Assembly: GCA_030490835.1 (NCBI GenBank)
Contig: CM059972.1
Location: 32,715,452-32,779,451 of the forward strand
DNA from: Annona cherimola
Lineage: Eukaryota; Streptophyta; Magnoliopsida; Magnoliales; Annonaceae
Length of the DNA stretch: 64,000 nt
Direction of reading: 5' to 3'
Shown: positions 24,046-36,270 of the stretch, one piece after another
Position numbering within the stretch: position 1 is the stretch's first letter
How the letters are laid out: the number at the start of each line of letters is the position of its first letter
Program-made: the position numbers and the translations under genes
The notes under the pieces: model-generated
The model's database searches: none
What the model was told of the DNA's origin: nothing
What the model saw: only the letters and a program-made list of their open reading frames with translations

Positions 24046-24810
24046 TGATAACTCTATTTTTATAGAGTTATTAAGACTCATTTTGTGTTTATTTTGAATA
24101 CTAGATCAAGAGAAACATGCAAATTTGCATAAGTTTTGCATTAGTTTGCATCATTTGTATGTTACTTGCATCATGTGTAGTTTACACACATTTTTAGCTT
24201 TATTTATTTATAATCTATCTCATTTTAGCTCATTTTGATTTACTAGATTATATCAGATGCATTTACTTATTTTTGTGTTGCTTTTATGATAGAAATGTTG
24301 GTGATTGACATGCAAATCGAGAGAACAAAATGGTGAAATGAGAAAGAAATTACTTAAAGTTGTCAAAGTGCAAGCCTGGCTACAGGATGCCTGTGGTTGC
24401 GGTTGCCAAACCACTACCTTAAGATGTCCATCAAGGTCATGGCCATGGCCACGAAGGTGCTTGTGTTAAAAATTTCACACATATGAGCTCCAAATGAAGG
24501 AGTTATAAATACTCCTCTTAGGGTTTCAGGAATAGAAGATATCAGGCTCATGGTTGCTATATATGGAGAAGAGAAACTAAGAGCTTCAAGGAATGAGAGA
24601 AGAGCAAGTAGAGAACAAACTTATTCTTGCAAATCTATAGATTTTCATCTCCTCTTTTCATTTCTTTTTAAAATTTTTCTATTCTCCTTGCTTGGGATTT
24701 AAAGTCATTTTCTAGATTGAATCTTTCTATGATGGAATGGATGATTTGAACTCTTAGACTATGTTATTTGGGTTTTCTTTATGCTAAATCATAAAATAGT
24801 TATGACTTGT
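24046..24810 (+). mobile_element. Truncated LTR beginning TGATAACTC
   Basis: It starts TGATAACTCTATTTTTATAG, whose first bases form a hairpin (GATAACTCTA/ATAGAGTTATT), as does the LTR end at 63617. A U3 of about 460 bp leads to TATAAAT (24504-24510), then a purine-rich leader. It is cut at 24810 by the next LTR. Imperfect GC-rich repeats near 24375-24460 resemble the palindrome clusters of related LTRs. Confidence 0.65.
24504..24510 (+). promoter_or_regulatory. TATA box of LTR 24046-24810
   Basis: TATAAAT is followed by ACTCCTCTTAGGGTTTC, placed as expected for an LTR promoter. Confidence 0.6.
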
Positions 24811-27800
24811 TGTAGCGCCCTATTGGCCATCGCCCCGGACTGGTGACCGCTATGGTAGAGATCTAGCAGCATCTCCCCAGGATCTGCCATAAGTACAAAA
24901 TAGAGGACCATATTTGCATAAAATCCACCTATGGAAACCTTAGATATCCACAACTAATTTATCAATTACACATATAACAATAGAAATAATTGAATTATAA
25001 TTATTTTCATCATTCACATCTCAACTGAAGTAAAATACACATTCATAATTTCTAAATGCATTAACAAGACCTCAACAGGTCATACATCTCTATGAGTCAT
25101 TTCCATTATACAAATACCTCTCACAATTAATCATATGGTATATATCATATTTCATAAAGAGCCTCCAATAACTATAACCCAAAGCTAGCATGACTTATAC
25201 CTGGAACATTCCACATCATCTTGAGAACATAGCTTATAGCTAAATGCCAACAGTATTAATCCTGTTAAAATGTTAAAAATAAACACATGAGTTGGGAAAA
25301 CTCAATAAGTAGGTGCGTGTGATACCTAGAACATTTTGAGAACAATACATGTAATTTAGGAATTTAATAATTATTAATGTGTGCTTTGAATTGGATGAAT
25401 GAGATTAGGGCAATGACTAAGTGAGGTGGTTAAGTTAATTACCTTTGCCCAATGTGGATTGATGTGCACAAAAGGACAACATAAGGTGTAGGAAATGATA
25501 AGTCGACATGATTATTTAATTCCCTTAACTATGTTAAATTGTTGATAATTATGGGATAAATTAGGTTATTGTTTGAAAAATTCCTAACTGAAAGTGTATA
25601 AGGCGGACTAATATGAAATTTGGAAGATAAGCACATGTTAACGTACTCTACGTAATGAATGGTGTGGATCATGATAATCATGATTAAATTATGGTGATAA
25701 TAATTTAATTTCATAAAATTTCATAAGATACTTTCAAATGCTTATGTCTTGCACTAGAATGATCATTTTGAGATAAATTTTTTTTATTAATGGCTAAAAC
25801 AAGGTATTCTATTATATGGATGGATTTGATTAAGCTAAATCTCATGGAAAAGTGCTCAACCACGTATGCTTAAGAAACTATTAACTTTTTGCTTTTAAAA
25901 AGTAGCCTATAATTAACAAAAAGTGGAGCTAATTAATGAACCAAGGTGAGGTGGCTTAAGGAGGTATTTTTGGGCCGATTTTTATTAATTAAAGATGAAA
26001 AATTCATCTAAAATTCATCTGCCCTTAGACGTGTTTAGCAAGGGAAAATTGGCAGAAAATCAACAGTGGAGATTAAGGCAAGTGCACGGTCCAGATTTGG
26101 ACTAAAATGTGATTAAATTTTGATGATAATGGAGCACCAATATGGATAGCTGGATGGACCAAAATGTGATAGCACATGTGAAGATAAACGATGTGAATTT
26201 TAGGCATAAAATGAGGTAAATTTTAAGGGGTAAAAATGCAGCAATATATAAGGAGAGAAGGGGAAGCTCGAGACGTTTTTGGGAAATAGCATAATCTAGA
26301 AAAAATTTCCATCAAAGGCGTCCAACCAAGGAGGAAGAAACGAAAGAAAAAAAAGAGTAGAAGAAGAAGAGGAAAATCATCTAGGGAAAGAGGAGGCAGC
26401 AACTACAACACAAGTAGGTGCCCTAAGTTTGCTTTGGTGTTCATAAATGAGATGTTTCCTTACTTAAATGATGTCTCATAATTTAGGTTCATTTATGATT
26501 ACTAAATGAGTAGGTTACACAGCCCACGATATGTTTAATAAATGCCAAATGAGTAAGGAGTTTTAATTTTAGTGTTAAGGAAGTGCTATGCATGATTTAG
26601 GGTTATTTTGAGTAAGGTGACTATGTTGAAATTTAGTTAATTTCAGATATATATATTTGGATGAATGAGACCATGTATTAAATGGTGAATTGTTTTGGTA
26701 TTTAATTGATGTAATTCTAAGTTTGTGTAATGACCCATGGTTGGGTAGAATTAAAGATTGATAACTTGGTAAATTTCCATCCATTTTTGGTGGAAATGAT
26801 ACTTAATATGAACAAGAATGTATGTGGGTGATTATAGGCGTGAAAGACATCACTTTTGGCATGATTAAGGGACGCCAAACTGTTTTAAAATGAAAATAAA
26901 ATTCTGTTTATATATGTGTGTTGGGACGTCCAATAATATGTAGAAATTTTTTTTATTTTGGACAAATTGTAAGTAACCTTAATTGTTTGGTTATACCCTA
27001 CTTTATGTGCAAATGAATGTCTAAGCTAAGCAAAATCTAAGGGGAAAATTCTATTTCCGGCCAACTTGATTATCATATGCTATATGTGTGATTAGAGAGT
27101 GCACATAAAGAGCATGGATGACAAAAAGAATGATTGACTAAAGTATTGCATATATACCTAGCTAAAATGCAAAAATTAAAGGGATATATGGCAAAATGAG
27201 AAAAGATAGGACTATTTTGAGAAAATTATAAGATATCAAAATTTTTAGATTGAAATTAGTAGCCCTAACTTATAAATAAATGCTTTGAATGAACACAAAG
27301 ATGAGAATGCAAAGTATGGGTGTTAAATGATAAACAGGAGGTGTTAAATTTAATACATTGAGTTAAACTTAATGGTTATAAGGAACTTGAAAACTTACCC
27401 TAAATAAAGGTATCAAATGGAAAGAATGGTCATAACCGAATCACAAGTTACACCAATAGGTGAATTGGAAAAGTTGACACCAAACTTGGAAGAGAAGTGG
27501 GGTAAGTTAGCTTGACATAAATTCATGTGGGTTGGAAAATCTTCAGGTGTGCAAGCACTTATAATTCTATGCATATGGATAAAATATCATTTTTGTTTAT
27601 TTAGGAAAAGACAAAGAGAAGGTGGAAGAAATGGATTGAAGTTATCACAAGTAAGCAAGAAAACTTTTGAAAATATTGATTTCATCCCAATTGTCGAAAT
27701 AATTGAAAGTGTTTTATATTGATGCTTATAAGAATTGCTTACAAGTGAGCAAGCACTAGTCTTGGAATTATGGCTTTAATGCAATGCCTCAGAATTGCTT

Positions 27801-28712
27801 CATTTGTAAGCAAGCAACACTTTTGAAAATAATTATTTTGTCTCAAGTGTTGAAATGATTAAAAGTGCTTTACATTGATGATTTTAAGAATTTCTTGCAA
27901 TTAAGCAAGTTCTTTAAGATGCTATTTCTAAAGAATTTTATGAAAAAAGAGAGGTCTTGATTCTTTCACCAAAATAATAATGAAAACAAGTCTTTCAAAA
28001 TTTTACTTCCACAGGACTTTGTGAAAAGCAAGTTGGGTTTATGAAAATAAAGTTTGATTTATAAAAGAAGGTTGGTTTCTTCTTGACACGATAGTTAAAA
28101 AATAAACGATGTTTTGAAAATAGTTCATTTGTTTTGAAATGGTTTATTAGGAAAATTTTAAATTTCCTTAAATACGAAAATACTTTGAAGATGCCTTGAA
28201 AATGTTTTACATGGATACTTCTAAAAAGGGTTTAAGGGTGGCCATCTCGATAAGTTAACTATACAAAACGAATTGATTTCTGTTAGCTTAAAATAGTATA
28301 CAGAGGGTTATGCAAGCTCTTCTTTACATAAAAATGACAAAAATGACATGTGGACAAGTATATGATACCAGGGTGGATATAGGAAGATGATGCAATTGCA
28401 TATCTTTTGATTTTCATGATAGTTTTAGAATTTATTACAAGAACGCTTTTAGAAATATTATTTATCAAATACTACAAATGTTTATTAAAATTTTTTAGTT
28501 AAATACTTCTAAAATTATTTGAGGGTGGTCATCGTAAGACTAGAATCCAAATGATGTTTATAAAAATTTGTTTAAAGTGGGTAGTGCCCACTTCTCGAGT
28601 TGAAAAAAAGACATGGACTGAGGTCTATAATGTTTCATAAAATCATGCTAGCATGTAAATATATATATATATGATTGATATATGGTGCACCAGAACAATG
28701 AATAGAGCAATT

Positions 28713-28749
28713 GTAGAGACGGTGGCAGATGGACTGGTGCCCCCTCTAC
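28713..28749 (+). other. Structured RNA stem GTAGAG/CTCTAC
   Basis: GTAGAG (28713-28718) pairs with CTCTAC (28744-28749). It is followed by the family-wide ACCAAGTCGCTAAGG and GCGCCCTCCCTGAGAT words. Confidence 0.6.
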
Positions 28750-29765
28750 ATATGACCAAGTCGCTAAGGGAAGACAGGAGGCCAGTAGCGCCCTCCCTGA
28801 GATAAGAGCAGGTTGAGAGTAGGTTCAATGAACGACCATTTGGCTAGTGTTCTGTTATATGATAGATTTCTTTTTCAAAAGATAGATAATCACTTGGTAA
28901 GTGCCACTACTGAATGGAAGAAATGCATTTGCATATACTTTACTTTGAAAAATCTAGAAACTGGTGTGATACCCGGACCCAAGTAGGACTCAATGGGATG
29001 CATTGAACATATATATTTGATTTATGTGTGATTTAAATGAATTTTGAATGATTTTTGTGAATTATGTTACATTTTGAATTAGGGTTTCTATTGGAAACGG
29101 TGATTAAAAATTTAATCGCCAGAGCCCAAAGTGAGTCGGTATGACCCGAGGGGCTTAATGAGGATTGAAAGGTGAAAATGTGTCATGAATAATCATGTTA
29201 ATAATCATGATTTAATTTATGGAGATTAAAATGTAATTATGGAATTAAGGTGAAAAATGATAGAAAATTCATAACTTGACGCCTACAAGGCGGATTTCGA
29301 TGAAATTTGAAAGGTAAGCTCACGACAGTAGACCCAATCTTATTGATAAGTCTAAAAATTTTCCTTTAATTTCATATTAAATTCACACTGTTAATTATTA
29401 AAATGTTAATTAAATGCATGTTTTAAGTGGAATTTTATGAAAATCATATTTTTAATAGAATATTTGATTTTGCTATAAAAATGGGTCATTTTGCAACATT
29501 CTTGAAAATATAAAATTATGACTCAATTTTAATGTGAAATGTGTATTAGCTTATTAATATAATTTGGGCACATTTATAAATCATTTAATTGGAAAAATCA
29601 TAAATATATATCTATAATTATATTTTAAAATATTACGAACAAAGTAAAGTATTATATTTAGATAAAATAAATTAAAGGATAAAACTAAGATGATATATGA
29701 AATTATCAAAGCATTAATATTTAAATTCGTATACATCGCATGTGTACAGGTGTCCGTGTACCATA

Positions 29766-29787
29766 GGAGCACCTGTTATGGTGCTCC
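29766..29787. repeat. Perfect 8-bp inverted repeat
   Basis: GGAGCACC and GGTGCTCC are separated by TGTTAT, at the edge where base composition changes from AT-rich to GC-richer. Confidence 0.8.
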
Positions 29788-30968
29788 ATCTTCCCCAAAA
29801 CAGCAGCAAGCAAAAACGCCCAAATCCTTACCACCGTCCGACCAAATCCAAGAAGGCAGCCATGGAAATTCAGCAACCGCGCCTTCAATCGATTAACTCC
29901 CTGTCTAAATTACCAGCAGGTAGTTGCATACAATGGCATCATCGAAATCATGATCCGAATATGGGCAGCAGCGAAAATCCGGCCAGCACCGATCGTGTTT
30001 GCAGCCAGCCCTCTTCTCCAGTCACGGCAAACCAGCAAGCCTCCATTACAGCAAGAGGCCCCACGGCCCTTCTCAGATCCGATCACCTGCATTGTGGATT
30101 TGCAGATCGGAGTCGATCAACCGATTGGCAACAGAAACCCACTAATTTCGGCGTAAATCATCCACGCAGCTAGGAGACGCTGCCCTGTTCCGGCCCCTTT
30201 CATATCCGGCCATGGTAGCCAGGATTCAGCCGTTGATTCCATGATGGACTGCCTAAAACTCAGCCTCAGAAAATTCAGCAGAAAAATCGGCAGCTTTGCC
30301 ACCATCAAATCCAACGGCAACAGCAGCTATGATGGCCCTCCTTCAGGCTCAATCAACCCTCTTCTTCTCCAACCATCCTACTCAGCACCGGATCCTGCAA
30401 AAGCACCAGCCTGCGCCACCAATAGTAGCAGCACCGAGTGAAATTGCTGCAAGCAAATCACGGCAACCTGCAACCAGAGAAACAAGCCCCAACCGAAAAA
30501 TCGTCCGGCCATGACAATGGAGAGCAACTGTTTCGGCAAAGCAAAGATCGTGTCATGCATTTTGACCGGACAACAGCAATCACCGGCAGCAATGAAAAAT
30601 CAGCCCCCAATTAGAGAACCCAAATTCCGGCAGCTTCCATTAAACCCACCACTGCCCAAAGCTAGAAAAATCCAAAATGCCCCTTTTCACAAAAATCAGA
30701 TGCTACAACCTCCTCTGCCTCAATCTGACCGGAAGCACTTCAACGCGCAACCCATCTTTAAAACCGACAAATCTCAAATTGTAGCAAGACCAAATTTCAG
30801 CAACAAAAATTTCAAGCAAACCCAAAATTAAAGTATCAGCTAAGAAATTCCAGCCAATAGATGAAACCCATCTCTTCTCAATCACCCGCAATTGCAGATC
30901 GCAGCCGTTTGCAACATTACCATCACACCTGCATTTTGTGTTTTGGTAGCCAATGATTTGGCTATAAG
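29788..30968. other. GC-richer block of unknown origin inside the LTR
   Basis: Base composition is clearly higher in G+C than the surrounding LTR. The block is dense in CGGCAGC, CAGCAA, AAATCC and CCAAA words. Several medium frames (for example 29742-30173 and 30511-30831) overlap on both strands, are low in complexity and have no recognisable domain. It may be captured host sequence (UTR or intron) or old tandem repeats. No function is assigned. Confidence 0.5.
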
Positions 30969-31439
30969 GATCCCGCTCAGCTGAAAAGCGCGAAGGAGGA
31001 TATCAAGGAGCTTCTCAAGACTACCTTTTGCCATCCCATTCTGGTTCGACTTGGATGGCACGATGCCGGTACCTATGACAAGAACATTCAGGAGTGGCCA
31101 GAAAGTGGTTGGGGCAAACCATCTACCAAGTATACTAAAGATGGACCTGGAGCACCAGGAGGACAGTCATGGACTGCACAATGGCTGAAGTTTGATAATT
31201 CCTACTTCCGAGATATCAAAGGAAAGGTGGATGAAGATCTGTTGGTTTTGCCAACTGATGCCGTTCTTTTTTAGGATCCATCTTTTAAGGTTTATGCTGA
31301 GATATATGCAGCAAATCAGAATGCTTTCTTTGCGGACTATGCTGAAGCTCATGCCAAATTAAGTAACCTGGGTGCTAAGTATGAACCTCCGGAGGGTCTC
31401 TCAATTGAGGAAGAGAAATTCGTGGCAGCAGAAAGGTGA
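30969..31439 (+). pseudogene. APX: Chloroplast-type ascorbate peroxidase fragment, intronless and internally deleted
   Basis: Translation from 30969 gives DPAQLKSAKEDIKELLKTTF, then CHPILVRLGWHDAGTYDKNI with the distal haem-pocket Arg, Trp and His of class I peroxidases. After QEWPE it jumps directly to SGWGKPSTKYTKDGPGAPGG, so about 145 residues are missing, including the proximal haem-ligand His. The rest follows ([59 protein letters not shown]) and ends EEKFVAAER* at 31439. One in-frame TAG replaces a Glu. The C-terminal sequence and start are typical of stromal/thylakoid APX, which detoxifies H2O2 with ascorbate. The continuous reading without introns implies capture from spliced mRNA. 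It lies in the same sense as the LTR, just upstream of its TATA box. It cannot be an active enzyme. Confidence 0.9.
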
Positions 31440-31523
31440 AGAAGCAGCGAGCAGCTGCAGGCGACGGCAATGCAGCAATCCCACATCGCTGGGAGTGATA
31501 TCCAAGGGGCCCCTCACACACTC

Positions 31524-31532
31524 TATAAAAGG
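31524..31532 (+). promoter_or_regulatory. TATA box of LTR 29344-32378
   Basis: TATAAAAGG is preceded by ATCCCACATCGCTGGGA, a motif common upstream of plant retroelement promoters. Confidence 0.75.
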
Positions 31533-31582
31533 AGGGCCCCTCCACTCATCCCAACAAACCCCATACCCCACACTTCTCCCCT

Positions 31583-31650
31583 TGGGTGGGACCCATTTTG
31601 TGGGACCCATAGCAAGTGGGTGGGACCCATCTTGTGGGACCCGTAGCAAG
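31583..31650 (+). repeat. 34-bp tandem duplication after the TATA box
   Basis: Two units (31583-31616 and 31617-31650) contain TGGGTGGGACCC and end AGCAAG, with two mismatches between them. Confidence 0.85.
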
Positions 31651-31665
31651 GAGGTGGGCCCAAGC

Positions 31666-31671
31666 AATAAA
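31666..31671 (+). terminator. Polyadenylation signal of LTR 29344-32378
   Basis: AATAAA lies about 140 bp downstream of the TATA box, which is consistent with an LTR R region. Confidence 0.5.
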
Positions 31672-31937
31672 GTTTTCTATTACGTGGAGATTTTGCTCTC
31701 CATATTCGGGTGATGTAAATTTTATTTTATTATGCTTTGTAGTGTCTCGTAGTTATTGCTTTTTAATTTGTAGTTTTAATTTTTAGATTAGATTTACTGC
31801 TTTATTTTATGCTTTGTAATTTTTAGATTAAATTTAATGTAATTCTCTTTCCTGCTTTAATAGTTAAATTTCATAGCTTTTATTGCTCTCTTAGAATAGT
31901 TTTAATTAAGTTGCTAGTTAATTATAATTTCTTTTAG

Positions 31938-32215
31938 CTTCTTGTCTCCTTTTCTTTTCTCTCCAATTTCTTCTATTTTCTCTTTTTCTCTCTCTTCTTT
32001 TCTCTCTTCTTTCTCTCTTTCTCTCTTTCTCTCTCCTCTCTCTTCTCTCTTTCTCTCTCTTCTTTCTCTCTCTAATTTTTCTATTTTCTCTCTTCTCTCT
32101 TCTCTCTCTTCTTTCTCTCTCTTCTCTCTTCTCTCTTTCTCTTTCTCTCTCTTCTCTCCTCCCTCTTCTTTCTTCTCTCTTTCTCTTTCTCTCTCTTCTC
32201 TATACCCTCTCTTTC
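31938..32215 (+). repeat. CT-rich microsatellite tract
   Basis: About 280 bp are almost purely pyrimidine, with TCTCTCTT words, inside the U5. The long Ser/Phe/Leu frame across it is an artefact. Confidence 0.9.
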
Positions 32216-34945
32216 TCTTAAAAACAATTCAAAACTACATCGCCTCTCTGTGGATTCGACCCGACTCACCGTTATTCTACACTATCACTCGTATAGTGGT
32301 AGCTTTAATGTGTTTCGGTTAATTTAAATTAAACTGGTGATCACAGTGCTCTTAACGACAAGCACTTGGTTTGCATCACTTATGAATGGATTGGATTAAG
32401 GGAATCATGATGGAATTAGGGTGATAATTAATTATTTTTATCCCAAATCCAAAAGATAAATTCAAGTGGTCATAACTTGACGTAGAAACGTCGGTTTGAG
32501 ATGAAATTTGAAACGATGGAATAAAATTATGAAATTTATGAGATGAATAAAATGGATTAAACTAATTATCATGGGAAGTTGGTTTCTTGGAGAGCAAGTA
32601 ACAAGTTGCTTAAGAGCTTAGTAAAGAAGGGCAATTGTGGAAAGTAAAAATGGAATTTACTAAAATGCCTATGGGGTTACTTGAGCACCAAGAAAAGTAG
32701 CAAATAAAAGGAAGAAATGGGGCAGCATGGCTGCCATTTCTAGCAAGGGAGAAGGAGAGAGAGAAGAGAGGAAAATAAGAGAAAAATGAAAATTTTCTCC
32801 AAGGGCAGTAGCTAGAGCACGTCAAACCCAGGAAGGAGGAGAGGAAAAGAAGGGAATTTCAGGTGCTTAATGGAAATATTATCAATTAATCAAGTAAGTA
32901 TATGTTAATCTTGATTTTATACCTCAAATCTGGAAGTTATATGATGTTGTAAACTAAAATATGAACGGAATAGTAAATGCATGAATTTTAGCATGAAAAT
33001 TTTTGGGAAGAATAATTATAGGATGATTAAGGAATGACCCAAATTTTATCTTAAAAGGATAAGCCAGTTACAAATTAAAAATTCAAGAAAATTAACCTGA
33101 ATAGGGTTGTACGGGTGGCAGGATCAGCTGCACCAAAGGATTTTTAATAATTTTTATACAGGGAATTTTGGCTGAAACTTTTACAGGATATATAAGACAC
33201 ATTTAGAATTGAATAAAATAAAAATTCGGTTTTGATGGGTATAAATATACCCCATAATTAATGTGATTCAACTGTCTGAAAATAGATTCTGTTGTCTAGC
33301 AGAGTAACAATACCAAAATAAATAGAAATACCAAATATTTCATGCTCGAAATATTTATTTTGGTTAATTAATATAGTCATTAATATATGATAAAATTTGA
33401 GATCAAAATTACTTGATTTGATATTAATTCAAGATTTTGAGATTTTAGTACGTTTGATTTCAGCATATGTGGATAGTTGGAGAAACAAATCAAAAAGAAA
33501 TATGAAAACTTTGTATAAATGATCAAAATTGATATATATGTTAATACCCTAAATTTGGATTAAGAAAAGTGGGATTATTTTCTGAAAATTGGGATTTATA
33601 AATCTGCTTAGGGTTATGTGTCAAATGACACGTTAAACGGGTGAAAAATGGGTTTTAAAGTTGCTATTTTGGAAACCTATGTTTAATGGATTTAAATTAC
33701 ATAAAAATACCATAAGTATAGTGGTAATTAAGGATTTTAATCATGCTGAAATTAGAGACAATTTGCTATTTTGAAAAAGTTTAAGAAACACATAAGTATG
33801 TGTTGAAAAATAGACGTATATGAAGAGATAAGTATGAACACCCGACTTGAAGGACAAGTGGGTTAAATTAGATGAACTTATGTAGGTCAGAAAACCTAAG
33901 AAATATAAGTATTTGAAGACGATACAAATAAATGAAATGTTATTTTCATTTATCTAGGCAAAAGCAAAGACGAGTATGGAAGAAAAGGATTATGACAATC
34001 TCAGGTAAGCAAACAATCTTTCTAAAATGATGTTTTCTTTCTATGTGATGATGTGTGATTGAAATTGTTTATGATCATGTTTAAACGAATGGGCAAGCAC
34101 AAGTTTTGAAAATGATAGCTTTAATAAAAAGGCACAAGTTTTGAACATGACGGCTTTAATGAAAAACCACAAGTTTTGAAAATGACGGCTTTAATGAAAG
34201 TCGTAAGTTTTGGAAAAGAATGGCTTTAAGGAAAAGCCTCAAGGTTTGCTTCATGGGAAGCAAGCAATATGTTTTAAGATAAAAAATTTATCACAAGGGT
34301 TGCCTTGGATTGGCAATGCTTTATGTTAATAGAATTCGAGAATTTTGCTTATGAGTAAGCAAGTTCTCAATGATAATGTTTTCAAAGAATTTCACGTTTT
34401 ATGTCGATGTTTTTTTTAAGAATTTTCTTTTAAGTAAACAAGTTCTTTATGATGTTGTTTCAAAAGTATTTTATAAGAAAAAGGAAATTTTGCCCTTTTT
34501 CCAAAGCAACAAACGTAAATAAGTTTTGAATTTCTCTTATGATGTTTAATGATAGATAATCATGTTATAAAAGAAAAAAAAGAGATTTATGAAAAAGATT
34601 TGTTTTGCTAGGTCATGATAATTAGATAATTAATGATGATTTGGACATAGTTCATATGTTTTGAAATGATATTCGAAAAGTTTTAATTTTCTTTCGATAA
34701 GGAAATCTATGTTGAAAATATCTTGAAAAATGTTTATACGGATGTGTTTAAAGGAATTTAAGGATGACCAACCTCCTATGTTGTTTTATTAAAAAAGGTT
34801 TTAAGGTGTGTTGTTTCTCAAATATTTCAAATATTTATCAAAATATTTTACTCAAAATGTTTCTAACAGAATTTAAGGAAGGTCATCCTAAAATTAGATT
34901 TCAAATAACAACTTCTTAAAGTGGATGCGCTCGCTTATAAGTTGA

Positions 34946-35180
34946 CACGGACTGCGGTCTGTGATGTGTTTTTAAAAATAATTTTTAAAGATATAGACTT
35001 CGGTTTAAGATTTTTTGTGTGTTATGGATGCAGACAAAGGTCTGTAATCCCGGTTTAAAAGAACATGGGCTGCGGTCTATGGTTCTTCAAACCAATTGTG
35101 TGTTATGGATGCAGACAGAGGTCTGTGATCCCGATTTAAAAGGACATGGGCTGCGGTCTGTGGTTCTTCAAACTAAACGG
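34946..35180 (+). repeat. Array of GGAC-TGCG-GTCY hairpin boxes
   Basis: The first unit is CACGGAC (34946-34952), loop TGCG, GTCTGTG (34957-34963). Further imperfect units follow, including ACGGGC-TGCG-GTCCGT near 35175. The array sits just upstream of the covarying stem. Confidence 0.7.
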
Positions 35181-35234
35181 GCTGCGGTCCGTCATAATAA
35201 TGTACGGTGCACCAGTACAAGAAACAGACAGGTT

Positions 35235-35270
35235 GTAGAGCACGGTTGGGATGACCGGGGCCCACTCTAC
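35235..35270 (+). other. Structured RNA stem GTAGAG/CTCTAC
   Basis: GTAGAG (35235-35240) and CTCTAC (35265-35270) close a GC-rich loop. Downstream lies a hairpin CTCCC-TGAGAT-GGGAG near 35315-35330. Confidence 0.65.
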
Positions 35271-35689
35271 GTAAGGCCAAGTTGCTAAGGGATGACATGA
35301 GTGCCAGTGGTGCCCTCCCTGAGATGGGAGCAGGATAAATAAATAGCTGCCTGGCTAGCGTGCTGTTAAGGATTCTCTTCCAAAATGTAGCATGATCACT
35401 TGGTAAGTATCACTACTGGATGGGGAGAAATGTGTTTGCATATGTTTTGCTTTTCGAAAGCCCAAAGATTGGGATATAACAACATTTATACAAAAAGTTA
35501 TCCTAAATTGGGTTTCTATGAGCCATTATGCATAAGTTACCCTAAAAGTAGGGTATTTTACATAAAATGTGTAAATATTAAGAATAAAAAAAAATAGTTT
35601 TCATGCAAAAGTTTTCATGAAAAGGATTTATGACTTGTTTGCTATAAACAAGCCCCAAGATGGGGATTATGAAAAAAAGCTTATGTGGG

Positions 35690-36270
35690 AAAAATGGTTG
35701 GACATGAGAATGTCCATTTCCTAAAGGGATTTATGTTGAAAAATATTTTGGACATAAGAATGTCCATTTCCAAAAGGTTTATGTGGAAAAAATGGTTGGA
35801 CATGAGAATGTCCATTTCCTAAAGGGATTTATGTTGGAAAGTATTTTTGACATAAGAATGTCCATTTCCAAAAGGTTTATGTGGGAAAAATGGTTGGGCA
35901 TGAGAATGTCCATTTCCTAAAGGGATTTATGTTGGAACGTGTGTGGACATAAATATGTCCGTTTCTAAAAGAGTTTAAGGGATAAAGGTGTTTGTGGACA
36001 TATGAATGTCTATTGCCAAAAAGGCTTACGGATAATGTATTTTGGACATAAAAATGTCCATTATCAAAGTGTTTATGTGAAAAATATTTTAGGACATATA
36101 AACGTCCGTTTCCAACATGGTTTACGTGGAAAAATGTTTTAGGACGTATGAACGTCCAATGCCAAAATGATTTATGTTGAAAAACGTCTTTTCATGGACA
36201 TGAGAATGTCCATTGCCAAATATGGGTTATGTCAAGATGTTTTGGGACATACAATGTCCCTTGGCCAAAA
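35690..36270 (+). repeat. Array of GGACAT-N4-ATGTCC inverted repeats
   Basis: Roughly ten units of 50-70 bp each contain a 6-bp inverted repeat with a 3-4 nt spacer, often GAGA. One unit reads GGACGT-ATGA-ACGTCC (36142-36157), a paired change on both arms, and another has 7-bp arms (36244-36260). Confidence 0.85.

Larger units (their letters stand above)
29344..32378 (+). mobile_element. 3.0-kb LTR with captured host gene fragment, TSD CTTAT
   Basis: It starts TGATAAGTCTAAAAATTTTCC and ends CACTTGGTTTGCATCA, with CTTAT at 29339-29343 and 32379-32383. The empty site is seen in the sister LTR near 38375. No second LTR, PBS or polyprotein is found inside, so I read it as a solo LTR. The inferred U3 (about 2.2 kb) holds a GC-richer block (29740-30900) and an ascorbate peroxidase fragment. 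The promoter is at 31524, a polyadenylation signal at 31666, and U5 contains a long CT-rich tract. A LARD-type unit is the alternative. Confidence 0.8.

Noticed and set aside
29742..30173. A 143-codon frame as a host gene
   Set aside because: Overlapping frames occur on both strands, composition is low-complexity and no domain is recognisable; it is kept only as an unexplained GC-richer block.
31942..32322. A Ser/Leu/Phe-rich 126-codon membrane-like protein
   Set aside because: It is encoded by a CT microsatellite within U5; composition explains the open frame.
35690..36270. A CRISPR-like array
   Set aside because: Units are contiguous minisatellite copies without unique spacers, inside a plant LTR.
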